Part shown: positions 18,259 to 26,783 of the stretch, piece by piece | How the letters are laid out: every line of letters starts with the position of its first letter | Numbering within the stretch: the stretch's first letter is position 1 | NCBI RefSeq assembly: GCF_030012175.1 | Contig: NZ_JASCXW010000011.1 | Span: 1 to 55,334 of the forward strand | Length of the DNA: 55,334 bases | From: Peloplasma aerotolerans | Lineage (GTDB): Bacteria > Bacillota_I > Bacilli_A > Acholeplasmatales > Acholeplasmataceae | Direction: 5' to 3' | Program-made: the position numbers and the translations under genes | The notes under the pieces: generated by a model | What the model was told of the DNA's origin: nothing | Database searches by the model: none | Seen by the model: the letters and a program-made list of their open reading frames with translations, nothing else

Positions 18259-19464
18259 ATGAAAAAAGCCGTTATGTATGGAGCAGGAAATATAGGTAGA
18301 GGATTTATTGGTCAATTGTTATCTCAATCAGGATATGAAGTTATATTTTTAGATATAAATGAAAAAATCATTGACACTTTAAATAAAGATAGAAAATACA
18401 AAATTACAACTGTCTCAAATGAAAATGAACAACAAATCATCATTGAAAACATTAGAGCTATAAACACGAAGACACACGAAAAAGAAGCGATTGATGCAAT
18501 TGCAACATGTGATCTTATGGCAACTGCTGTAGGTGCGAATGTATTGAAATATATTGCACCTATTGTTGCCAAAGGCATACTTAGAAGGTATGAAACACAG
18601 AAAGAGGTATTAAATATATTACTTTGTGAAAATCTTTTACATGTGGATAAATATTTAAAAAACTTAATCAAAAATGAACTTGGGGAAGAAAGCAACCTTG
18701 TATTACGGAATGTTGGTTTTGTAGAGGCATCAATTGGACGAATGGTTCCAGTTATGCTCGAAGCAACATACCCTACTGATATTACTGTTGAATCATTTGA
18801 AGTACTTCATACAGATAAAGATGGATATATTGGAGAACTGCCTGTAATTAAGAAAATGATAGCTTATGCACCATTTGAAGTGTATATCAGAAGAAAGTTA
18901 TTCATGCATAATATGGGTCACGCAGTGACAGCTTACCTCGCTGCGATTAAGGGATATACATATATTCATGAGGCGATAAGTGACATTGAAATTAAATACT
19001 GTGTTTATGCTTGTGGCATAGAATCTGCCCAGGCTATAGCAACTGATGGGTATCCACTTAAAGAACTAATTAATTTCTATGATCGTCTAATTTATCGATT
19101 TAATAACAAACAATTAAAAGATACGGTTGAGCGTGTTGGTAGAGACACCAAACGTAAACTTGCAAGTAATGATAGAATCGTTGGTGCTATAAACTTATGT
19201 AAAGAAAAACATATACCATATGCATATTTATTACTTGGTGTTGCTAGTGGATTATTATTTGAACTAGATGAAAGCCAACATAGTTTAGAAGTGTTTAATG
19301 ATGCGAAAACTGACTTGAGGAAAGCAATTACAAAACACACTGGAATTTCTAATGATGAGGATACTGAAGTTATTTCTAGACTTTACGCAATGCTTCAAAA
19401 AAAAGATTTAACGTCTGCAATTTCGTTTTGCGAGAAGTTTAAATCAGAAAAAATAGTAGATTGA
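18259..19464 (+). CDS. mannitol-1-phosphate 5-dehydrogenase-like protein (polyol dehydrogenase family)
   Basis: The 401-residue product belongs to the long-chain mannitol dehydrogenase family. It has an N-terminal Rossmann motif GAGNIGRGFIG, GFVEASIGRMVP near residue 155, and the catalytic Lys-Asn-His cluster in RKLFMHNMGHAVTAYL around residue 213-228. MtlD interconverts mannitol-1-phosphate and fructose-6-phosphate with NAD. Length is slightly above the usual 380-390. No PTS transporter or mtl regulator is near, and the gene ends the operon with the E1/E2/E3 complex, so another polyol phosphate or related sugar alcohol acid is equally possible. The ribosome site is AAGAGGT (18249-18255). Confidence 0.82.
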   Translation: MKKAVMYGAGNIGRGFIGQLLSQSGYEVIFLDINEKIIDTLNKDRKYKITTVSNENEQQIIIENIRAINTKTHEKEAIDAIATCDLMATAVGANVLKYIAPIVAKGILRRYETQKEVLNILLCENLLHVDKYLKNLIKNELGEESNLVLRNVGFVEASIGRMVPVMLEATYPTDITVESFEVLHTDKDGYIGELPVIKKMIAYAPFEVYIRRKLFMHNMGHAVTAYLAAIKGYTYIHEAISDIEIKYCVYACGIESAQAIATDGYPLKELINFYDRLIYRFNNKQLKDTVERVGRDTKRKLASNDRIVGAINLCKEKHIPYAYLLLGVASGLLFELDESQHSLEVFNDAKTDLRKAITKHTGISNDEDTEVISRLYAMLQKKDLTSAISFCEKFKSEKIVD

Positions 19465-19588
19465 AAAATCGTATGGTTTTTTTGCTAAACTATATAATTG
19501 AGTTGCAATCCAAATTGATATCAGTTGATGTAAAATATAAGAATCAAAAAACAATTTGTGATAGAATAGGGTGCTAGTGAAATCTAAA

Positions 19589-19618
19589 AGCGTAGATACG
19601 ATTTATCGTATCTACGCT
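19589..19618. terminator. bidirectional intrinsic terminator
   Basis: A perfect 13-pair stem (19589-19601 with 19606-19618) closed by TTTA stands between the convergent dehydrogenase operon and lacI-type gene. T-rich sequence follows on both strands. Confidence 0.85.
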
Positions 19619-19639
19619 ATAACTCTTTATTTTCTTAAA

Positions 19640-20665
19640 TTATTCTATTGATGTTTCTCTACAGGTGCCAACAGAATCTCTAATTGTAATGGATGAATAT
19701 AGAATCATCATATAAGGTTTTATATGTGTAGAAGATAATCTTTTGAGCATCATTCGATAAGCAGCATTAGCTATTTCTTTAGGTTCAACACCGATGCTGG
19801 TTAGACGTGGTATTGTCTCCTCACATAAACTAGTATTATCAAAACTAGCAACCGAAAAATCTTTTGGGATATCATAACCTTTACTAATCATAGTTATTAA
19901 AAAGTTTTGAGCTGAATAATCTGAGTCGAATAAAAATGCTGTCGGTAATGGCGATGGTATGTTAAAATATTTAAAGTTTTGCATATTGGCTAATGATAGA
20001 TTTATATGCATACTTGGGGTGAATGGAATTTTATATTCATAAAGTGCTTTTTGGAATCCGTAAAACTTATCAATATTTGTGGATATTGCAGTTTCAATTA
20101 CAAAGCAGATATTACGATGTCCCTGTTGTATCAAAAACTCTGTCATCTCATATCCCGCATGATAATCATCTATATAAATAAAACTACCCGTTCTATTTTG
20201 GATATAGTTATCAATACATATAATTGGTATGTCAATATCTAGAAAAGATTCTAATGTTTGTGCAGGAATTATACCAGCCCAAAAGACACCATATGTTTTT
20301 GCTTTTTCATGGCGGTAAGCTCTTACATTTGTATTGAAATCCTTCGGTGAGAAATCTTGATCAGCGATGTGTATCTCAATCGTTGCACCAATGTCAGACA
20401 AAATTTTACTGAGTTCTTTGAAAATACCAAAGTAAAATTGCTCAGTCGAAGACATGAAACGTTTTGGAATGATATAGTAAAAATTGCGACATTGCTTAAC
20501 TAAAGGATCTATGTACTTGTAATTAAGACGTACCGCACAATCAAAAACTTTTCTTTTCAACTCCTCACTTATATCATGCTTGTCATTAAGCGCTTTATAA
20601 ACAGAGACTTTTGATATTTTAAGTTCGTTAGCGATGTCTTCCATGGTTACTTTTTTCTTATTCAT
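19640..20665 (-). CDS. LacI-family regulator of the polysaccharide-utilisation locus
   Basis: The 341-residue protein has a LacI-type N-terminal helix-turn-helix (TMEDIANELKISKVSVYKALN, residues 7-27, with the hinge helix near 50) and a periplasmic-binding-protein-like sensor domain (about 60-335) with YIDDYHAGYEM, GHRNICFV and ASFDN segments. Such proteins bind DNA without ligand and release it when a sugar or oligosaccharide is present. A perfect TTGTTACGTAACAA palindrome lies in its own promoter region, and the gene is divergent from the 21-kb glycan operon, which it is expected to control. The start follows no strong ribosome site, but a TATAAT (minus strand, about 20674-20679) sits just upstream, so the leader is very short. 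Confidence 0.92.
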   Translation of the reverse strand: MNKKKVTMEDIANELKISKVSVYKALNDKHDISEELKRKVFDCAVRLNYKYIDPLVKQCRNFYYIIPKRFMSSTEQFYFGIFKELSKILSDIGATIEIHIADQDFSPKDFNTNVRAYRHEKAKTYGVFWAGIIPAQTLESFLDIDIPIICIDNYIQNRTGSFIYIDDYHAGYEMTEFLIQQGHRNICFVIETAISTNIDKFYGFQKALYEYKIPFTPSMHINLSLANMQNFKYFNIPSPLPTAFLFDSDYSAQNFLITMISKGYDIPKDFSVASFDNTSLCEETIPRLTSIGVEPKEIANAAYRMMLKRLSSTHIKPYMMILYSSITIRDSVGTCRETSIE

Positions 20666-20681
20666 GATTCTATTATATCAT

Positions 20682-20695
20682 TTGTTACGTAACAA
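20682..20695. promoter_or_regulatory. perfect palindrome TTGTTACGTAACAA, candidate LacI-type operator
   Basis: A 14-base perfect palindrome with a central CG, typical of LacI-family operators, sits 17 bases upstream of the regulator start and about 120 bases before the first glycan gene. It overlaps the likely regulator promoter. I did not see a second copy by eye elsewhere in the window. Confidence 0.65.
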
Positions 20696-20728
20696 TAAAA
20701 CTATAATAACTTAAATTATGAAATTGAC

Positions 20729-20757
20729 TTTAGAATGAAAGCGTTTTTATGTATAAT
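20729..20757 (+). promoter_or_regulatory. operon promoter with embedded cre-like site
   Basis: TATAAT (20752-20757) lies 17 bases after TTTAGA (20729-20734). The spacer contains TGAAAGCGTTTTTA (20736-20749), which matches the catabolite-responsive element TGWAANCGNTNWCA at 13 of 14 positions. CcpA binding here would block the promoter in the presence of preferred sugars. Some LacI-family proteins bind similar sequences, so the local regulator could also use it. Confidence 0.6.
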
Positions 20758-20802
20758 CTTAGTAAGTGTTAGTTTAAAAACATGGTTAGAAAAGGTGAGT
20801 TT

Positions 20803-22389
20803 ATGTGTGAAAGATATCTCATGTTGGCATTTTTATCAACTTTAATTATCTTATTAACAGCTTGTCACAAAACATCAACGGAGGTAAATAAGATGATGGA
20901 TGCATTGAATCTTAACTTGATATCAACGAATGATAACTTGTTGACTTCAATGGAACCCACATTTGATATTGATTATAGTGTACCATTAGAAAAATCAAGA
21001 TTTCTTTTTGAACCTATATTTTCTGATTCTATGGTTTTACAGGCAAATGCAGTAATTAAGTTTCATGGGTCACATGATACAGACGGCAAAATAGCTCTTA
21101 TGTTTAATGGACAAACCTATTATAGTGAAGTCACCACCAATCAGTTGTTTTCATTTTATATTGGATATTACACACATGGTGGTCCATATGAGATGACACT
21201 CTATACTAAAACTTCAAAATATGTCTTCAAAGATATTATGATTGGTGAGGTGTATTTGATGAGTGGACAATCAAATATGGCAATCACAATGAGTCAAATT
21301 TTAAATAGTGCAAATAGTGCATATACCCAAAAAATCAAACAAGATATTGACGATATTGATAAAGAGAAAATCAGATTTATTACAGTTGGTATATTAGGTT
21401 CAAGTGAGCCTCTTAATAAGTTTCAAACTCATCAGACGTATCCCTGGGAAGTATTGTCGTCAGATAATGCTCTAAATGTAAGTGCTACAGCCTTCTATTT
21501 TGCACAAGAAATACTGAATCAATATGACATACCGGTTGGTATCATCATATCTGCAGTTGGTGCTACATATACAAACACATGGATTCCAAAAGTAGATGCA
21601 ATTGGAATGGATAGCACATATGTGAAAAATATCAGTGATGCTGACACACCATCACAATACTATAATGGCATGATTGCACCACTTAAGCACATGATATTCA
21701 GAGGAGTTATATGGTATCAAGGTGAAGGACAGGACGTTAAATATGAAGAAAACGTGACAAAACTTATTCATGGATGGCGAAGAGAGTTTAGCAATCCCAA
21801 TCTAAAATTTCTAATTGTTGGATTGCCGCGTTTCGATTTTGATTTACCAAACACCCAGGAGAGTTGGTTTCAGGTTAGAAAACAACAACAAAGATTAGCC
21901 AATATCGAAGGAGTTACATATTCAGTTAATATCGATTTAGGCATTCTTTCAAGTCAAACTAATGATCCAATTCACCCATATGATAAAGACTTAATTGGTA
22001 AACGTGCAGCACACGCATTCATGGATGCATTTTATGAAGCACCTGGTATTTGGACATCACCCAGATTAATTTATGCTGGTTATTTAGATGGTAAGTTGAT
22101 TCTTAAATTCTCCAACGTTGGAGAAGGTATTTACTTGACTGACAAAAAAACAGGGTTTGAAGTGAGTTCAGATGGCATTAGATTTAGTTATGCAGAGCCT
22201 AAACTTGTTGATCATGAGACGATTGAACTCAATGCAAGATTAGATAACGTACAGGCAATACGTTATGGCTACTCATATAGTTTTCAAGAGGTTTTTGGTT
22301 CGAATGGACAGCCTGGAAGTTTAAGCGAACTTGTTTGTGTTTTCAATAGTGGACATTATCCACTTGATCAATTTTTAATCTACACATAA
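20803..22389 (+). CDS. extracellular lipoprotein esterase, sialate O-acetylesterase (SASA) family
   Basis: From the ATG at 20803 the product has 528 residues and begins with a signal peptide ending in LLTAC (lipidated Cys21). The mature protein has the SGNH/SASA signatures: SGQSNM with nucleophile Ser157, the WYQGEGQ block near residue 305, and a D-x-x-H pair at Asp388/His391 in NDPIHPYD. Family members remove O-acetyl groups from sialic acids, xylans or mannans. The upstream ATG at 20782 is rejected because AAAGGTGAG (20791-20799) serves the second one. As first gene of the glycan operon it probably strips acetyl esters from the polysaccharide at the cell surface before the depolymerase acts. 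No sialic-acid catabolic gene is present, so acetylated plant, fungal or microbial glycan is more likely. Confidence 0.88.
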   Translation: MCERYLMLAFLSTLIILLTACHKTSTEVNKMMDALNLNLISTNDNLLTSMEPTFDIDYSVPLEKSRFLFEPIFSDSMVLQANAVIKFHGSHDTDGKIALMFNGQTYYSEVTTNQLFSFYIGYYTHGGPYEMTLYTKTSKYVFKDIMIGEVYLMSGQSNMAITMSQILNSANSAYTQKIKQDIDDIDKEKIRFITVGILGSSEPLNKFQTHQTYPWEVLSSDNALNVSATAFYFAQEILNQYDIPVGIIISAVGATYTNTWIPKVDAIGMDSTYVKNISDADTPSQYYNGMIAPLKHMIFRGVIWYQGEGQDVKYEENVTKLIHGWRREFSNPNLKFLIVGLPRFDFDLPNTQESWFQVRKQQQRLANIEGVTYSVNIDLGILSSQTNDPIHPYDKDLIGKRAAHAFMDAFYEAPGIWTSPRLIYAGYLDGKLILKFSNVGEGIYLTDKKTGFEVSSDGIRFSYAEPKLVDHETIELNARLDNVQAIRYGYSYSFQEVFGSNGQPGSLSELVCVFNSGHYPLDQFLIYT

Positions 22390-22399
22390 GGGAGGAAAT

Positions 22400-24790
22400 A
22401 TGAGAATAAGAATAGGAATAATCTTCATTTTAATAGTTTTGAGCATGACGATTCTAATGGGGTGCACCCAAAATCAGAATGTGAATTTATTGCTCAATGA
22501 GAAAAATGACCAAGTTCAAATTGGTATTGGAGGACAATATTATTTTGAGTTTAACAAGGACCAAGATAATTGGTCATTTAGTGGTGTTTTCGCAGGAAGA
22601 AACAATGAACTTTTATTTGATTCAATGGATGGAAGCTTTTATCGTTTTTCTCCACTGCAGTTTAATCAAGAAAATCCAAACACTTCATTTGATGATCTAA
22701 TTGAAGAAATCAATGTCATTCAAAATGAAGATGATATTAAGCAAATAGAAGTGAAAAATAGTCAGGTAACGATGGTACTTACCGTAGACAAAAATTCACA
22801 TTTTATTGAACGTTCATTTACGTTGAATAATCAAAATGATAACTACCTTGCAGATTTTCAACTTAGTTTTGCTTTACGTACCAATGCAAATTTAATTGAG
22901 CGTGAATACGGAGCAATCGCAACCAAAGATCCAGGTATAGCATTTGCAGATGTACCTTATGCGTTTCCAGCTATTTACACTAAATTATTTTCAGCAGACT
23001 ATGAATACAATGTAATCAATGTTGTTGATTATATTAATTCAGATTCAGTCTTTGGAAAGATGAGAAAACGTAAAGTACAAGATCAATTTGAATTAGGTGT
23101 TACATCTAAGTCCGGTGATTTTAAACAAGGGACATATCAATTCACCGATTATTGGTCAATTGATCAAGAAGATTCAAGTTATTATGAACTTATTGGTAAA
23201 GCAGCTTCTAAATATTTAGATATTAATCCAATTCCAGTTGATGATATTGCAGCACTTTCTAATTTAGTTGCCCCATCTTTTGATTTAATCGTTGAGGGAC
23301 TTTATAAGAATCTGACAGATCCAAGAACTGGTGTAAAAACACATCATGGTGCAATGAAACCATATGGTTACATGGAAGACTTTGGTGCTGGCTGGGCTGA
23401 AAGTTTTGTTTTACTCGATACAACAAAAGGCATGTTGCGTTATGCACTCACTGAAAATGATTCTGAAAAAATAGCATATGTTACATCTCTTATAACACAT
23501 TTAACTACGAATCATGGCGATGGAGAGAGTTGGATTGCGCCTTATACAGGCAATGACGCCAAAAGCGATGAATATTTTTTACATCATACTTATGCGAATC
23601 GAGTATTCGGGAACAATTCATCCGGTGAAGAAACTGGGTCAAGAGTTGGTATCAGTGGATGGAAGTATTATGATATGCTTGCCAATCTTGCGGATTTGGC
23701 AGCAATTACAGAAGATGAAGGAGTTACAGAAGGTTTCTTGAAACTTATGCCATTCTTAAACACACTTAAACTAGACAATTATGTACAGCCAGTTGCTTGG
23801 TATTATGATACACGTCTACCAGCATCAGGACATGATGATGGTGGTAGTGCTGGTAATGCTAGTACATGGGCATACATCCATCTTATGGCTTCAACATTGT
23901 CTGAAGACCGAGGTTCATATTATCAAAGCGAAGGACTTAATTCTCTAGATTACGCAAATAGCATGGACTATTTTAACATGACAGCGATGCGCGTTGCAGT
24001 AAAACCAGTTGTTCTCGGATGGAATGTTAGAGCTAATTTATTAGCATATGATTTAACCGAAGAACAAAAATATTTGGATCAAGCTAAAATAACAGCTCAA
24101 GGTTTATTATCTTTTTACTACATCAATTCCAATCCTAGCACATATTTCGCTTCATTAGGATTTGGTTATGCAGATTTAAGAGAACGATGGGAAGCATATC
24201 TTGAAATGGCTCAATCCATCTGGTTAATTGCACCAGTTATGGAGCATATGAAGGATTTCACGCCACTTCTTGATCTATTCTATTCAGCATCAAAAACATA
24301 TCTTTATGCATTCCCAATTAATGGTAATCCATATGGGAATTATCAAAGAGTTCCAGGTTATGATGCACTTGATGGTTATTATATTCCTTTTGAGTTTGCA
24401 ACAGGCGTTTTAGTTGATAACCCTGGTAATGAAGGTGGCTCGCAATCTGCCTATCGTCAAGTTAAGGAAATATATGGCTCAGGCGAAGTTTTCTTAAACT
24501 ATTTGATGTTTGAAGCCAACGGTCGCGCTGTAAATCCCAAATTGCTTATGCTGAACTTAACAGGAGCATACAACTCATTTGATAGAAATGAACACTCATT
24601 TGTATTTTACAACCCATCTAGCGATAGCCAATCATCTGTTGTCATCTTTGATTTTATGGAAGATGGGAATTATGAAATCACATTAAACGGCGTCTCCATT
24701 GGAACGTTTACATTTGAGGCATTAAATCGAGGTATTGTACTAAATATTAATGCTAGAGAATCGATTATTATCGATGTTAAGAAAGTGTAG
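22400..24790 (+). CDS. lipoprotein enzyme of unrecognised (alpha/alpha-toroid-like) family
   Basis: The 796-residue protein starts with a lipoprotein signal peptide (lipobox LMGC, Cys22). Residues about 30-260 look like a beta-sandwich. The rest is dominated by helices rich in aromatic, Trp and Gly motifs, as in alpha/alpha-toroid glycosidases and polysaccharide lyases. I do not recognise a named family. A clear paralogue lies in the same operon (36412-39513); the two share PYGY, ESF.L.D..KGML.YA, NY.QPV....DT.LP..G...GGSAG, RERWEA.LEM, NGNPYGN and GGSQS..RQ.KEIYGSGEV. Conserved acidic, Arg, Tyr and His residues in these blocks are likely catalytic. An endo-acting glycan depolymerase anchored on the cell surface is the best inference. 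The ribosome site is GGGAGG. Confidence 0.75.
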   Translation: MRIRIGIIFILIVLSMTILMGCTQNQNVNLLLNEKNDQVQIGIGGQYYFEFNKDQDNWSFSGVFAGRNNELLFDSMDGSFYRFSPLQFNQENPNTSFDDLIEEINVIQNEDDIKQIEVKNSQVTMVLTVDKNSHFIERSFTLNNQNDNYLADFQLSFALRTNANLIEREYGAIATKDPGIAFADVPYAFPAIYTKLFSADYEYNVINVVDYINSDSVFGKMRKRKVQDQFELGVTSKSGDFKQGTYQFTDYWSIDQEDSSYYELIGKAASKYLDINPIPVDDIAALSNLVAPSFDLIVEGLYKNLTDPRTGVKTHHGAMKPYGYMEDFGAGWAESFVLLDTTKGMLRYALTENDSEKIAYVTSLITHLTTNHGDGESWIAPYTGNDAKSDEYFLHHTYANRVFGNNSSGEETGSRVGISGWKYYDMLANLADLAAITEDEGVTEGFLKLMPFLNTLKLDNYVQPVAWYYDTRLPASGHDDGGSAGNASTWAYIHLMASTLSEDRGSYYQSEGLNSLDYANSMDYFNMTAMRVAVKPVVLGWNVRANLLAYDLTEEQKYLDQAKITAQGLLSFYYINSNPSTYFASLGFGYADLRERWEAYLEMAQSIWLIAPVMEHMKDFTPLLDLFYSASKTYLYAFPINGNPYGNYQRVPGYDALDGYYIPFEFATGVLVDNPGNEGGSQSAYRQVKEIYGSGEVFLNYLMFEANGRAVNPKLLMLNLTGAYNSFDRNEHSFVFYNPSSDSQSSVVIFDFMEDGNYEITLNGVSIGTFTFEALNRGIVLNINARESIIIDVKKV

Positions 24791-24798
24791 GTGAAACC

Positions 24799-26769
24799 AT
24801 GAAAAAAATAGTATATATGATATTAATGGTTTTAAGCTTATTCAGTCTAGCTGCTTGTCAAGAAAGTGAAACAAATGAGACATACATACCCGATGTTCCA
24901 AATTATCAATTTGAACCATCTGGAGATACATCGGTGGTCATTACAGAGATTGAATCAGGTTCTGCGCTCTTATCGTTTAATGAACTTGACAGAGTTTCAC
25001 ACTATGTAGTAGAGGTTTCCAAAGACATCCAGTTTAACAAGAACTCAACTGTTACAATTGTTGCATTAGAAAGTCAATATAGACTCTTCTTTGATGATCA
25101 TGTGACACTTTATACCAGAGCAACTGCGATTGCAGAAAACGGTAAAACATATGGTATATCTGAGATTCAAAAAATTGAGAGTAAATATGCAATCTATCAC
25201 ACAGGTGATGACTTCAATCTAGGAACTACGACAGGTTGGAGTGTTGTAAACGGTAAAGTTGAAAGTGATTTCCATTCATTAATTGTTCAACCTACAGGTG
25301 AAGGAACTACCGAAATTTCAAAAACATTTGAAATCAATCCAGAAGATGCAGATTTTTTCCAAATACGTTTTTTAACAAAAAATACACATTCTAAAATTTC
25401 CGTTACATTGATACATGATGATCAAAGTTATCCAGTTGCAGTTGATATGGAGCAAATCCAACGTGGATATTTAAGATATGATTTATCTGAAATGAATTTG
25501 GCAGGACTATCTAATGTAACCGTTCATATTAAGAGTGAAGGAAACAACAGAGGCTTTCATCTAGACTATGTTAAGTTTATTCAAGAAGAAGAACATGAGT
25601 TTATATCACCTATGATAGAACGCGAAATGTCAAATATTTATAATGAGTTGTTGATTCAAAACAACAAGTTAATTATAAGAAATGATTCAGAACCTACAGT
25701 AATTGCAACACCATCAACAGAGGTTGAGTTTGATCCAAATGAATTACCAATTTTGGAAATGATACTTACAGATTATCAACCTAGAGACACAATTAAACTA
25801 ACGATTACCAATTCGCTAGACGAAGTCGTCTATGAAACGGAGACACTCTTTATTCAAAATGTAAATGGTAAATTATCATTCAATTTGTTTGAACTTGGAT
25901 TAATCGAAAAAGATATGTACACCATTAGTTATGTATTATCATCAGATCGAGTTGTTATCTCAAGTATGCAACTTGTCGGCGAATCTGAATTGTCATTTGA
26001 TGTTGTTCATGGAGAATGGGTAGATGGTTTTAGTGCATACATTGATCAAGACAACGTCATCAGATTAAAAGAAACAACAATTTACAACTATGGTGATATT
26101 AGAAAGCAAGTCACAGTCGATTTAGATCAAACACCTATTGTTTTCTTCGATGTAGTCTCTGTTACTGGGGCATGGGCTGTTAAAGTAATTCCTGACGGTG
26201 CATCGTCTGATATTTATGTTGCCCGTGATAACAGTAAAACTGGAAAAGTTGCATATGATATATCTCAAATTTTGCAAGCACAAGGTACCACAACTTTTAC
26301 ATTTGTAGTATTTGTTATTGGAGGATTTGCTGCTGATCAATCTGCAGCACTAGTTATGAATCCAATTCGCTTTGGAAACGCACTTAATATCATCTCTAAC
26401 ACAAGTGATGAAGTTATTAGTCAAGTGACCTATGAAGTTGGAGATATTAATTTAAACGACATTGGGTATATTTATATTGATGTGGATAAGATTTCATCTG
26501 GTGCGATGTGGAAACTGTATGTAGTTAATCTTGAAAACAACCGTCGCTATGAAATGAGAACATTACTTGAAAGAAAATACCCGCAACGTTATTTCAGAAG
26601 TAAAGAAGGCAGATACATTTATGATATTAAAGCAATTACAGAACTCGAAGGTATACAAAATCTAGGTATTATGATAGAAGTCATTGGTAATGATGGCAGC
26701 GTTGAAATTAATGACATCTTGTTTACTACGAACAAGAATATACCTTCAAAAAATAATAGTTCATACTAA
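24799..26769 (+). CDS. surface lipoprotein with fibronectin-III-like and carbohydrate-binding-like modules
   Basis: The 656-residue product has a lipoprotein signal (LAAC, Cys20). Residues about 45-130 look like a fibronectin-III-type module. The remainder resembles tandem jelly-roll modules: about 135-270, 280-400, 405-525 (with TGAWAVKV) and 530-650 (with SSGAMWKLYVV). The last two carry the same Trp-centred strand as the repeat modules of the next protein. No catalytic motif was seen. The protein is likely to bind polysaccharide at the surface and pass it to the depolymerase and esterase encoded beside it. The gene lies eight bases after the toroid lipoprotein and 14 before the 1577-residue protein. 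Confidence 0.72.
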   Translation: MKKIVYMILMVLSLFSLAACQESETNETYIPDVPNYQFEPSGDTSVVITEIESGSALLSFNELDRVSHYVVEVSKDIQFNKNSTVTIVALESQYRLFFDDHVTLYTRATAIAENGKTYGISEIQKIESKYAIYHTGDDFNLGTTTGWSVVNGKVESDFHSLIVQPTGEGTTEISKTFEINPEDADFFQIRFLTKNTHSKISVTLIHDDQSYPVAVDMEQIQRGYLRYDLSEMNLAGLSNVTVHIKSEGNNRGFHLDYVKFIQEEEHEFISPMIEREMSNIYNELLIQNNKLIIRNDSEPTVIATPSTEVEFDPNELPILEMILTDYQPRDTIKLTITNSLDEVVYETETLFIQNVNGKLSFNLFELGLIEKDMYTISYVLSSDRVVISSMQLVGESELSFDVVHGEWVDGFSAYIDQDNVIRLKETTIYNYGDIRKQVTVDLDQTPIVFFDVVSVTGAWAVKVIPDGASSDIYVARDNSKTGKVAYDISQILQAQGTTTFTFVVFVIGGFAADQSAALVMNPIRFGNALNIISNTSDEVISQVTYEVGDINLNDIGYIYIDVDKISSGAMWKLYVVNLENNRRYEMRTLLERKYPQRYFRSKEGRYIYDIKAITELEGIQNLGIMIEVIGNDGSVEINDILFTTNKNIPSKNNSSY

Positions 26770-26783
26770 AAAAGGAGAAAAAT

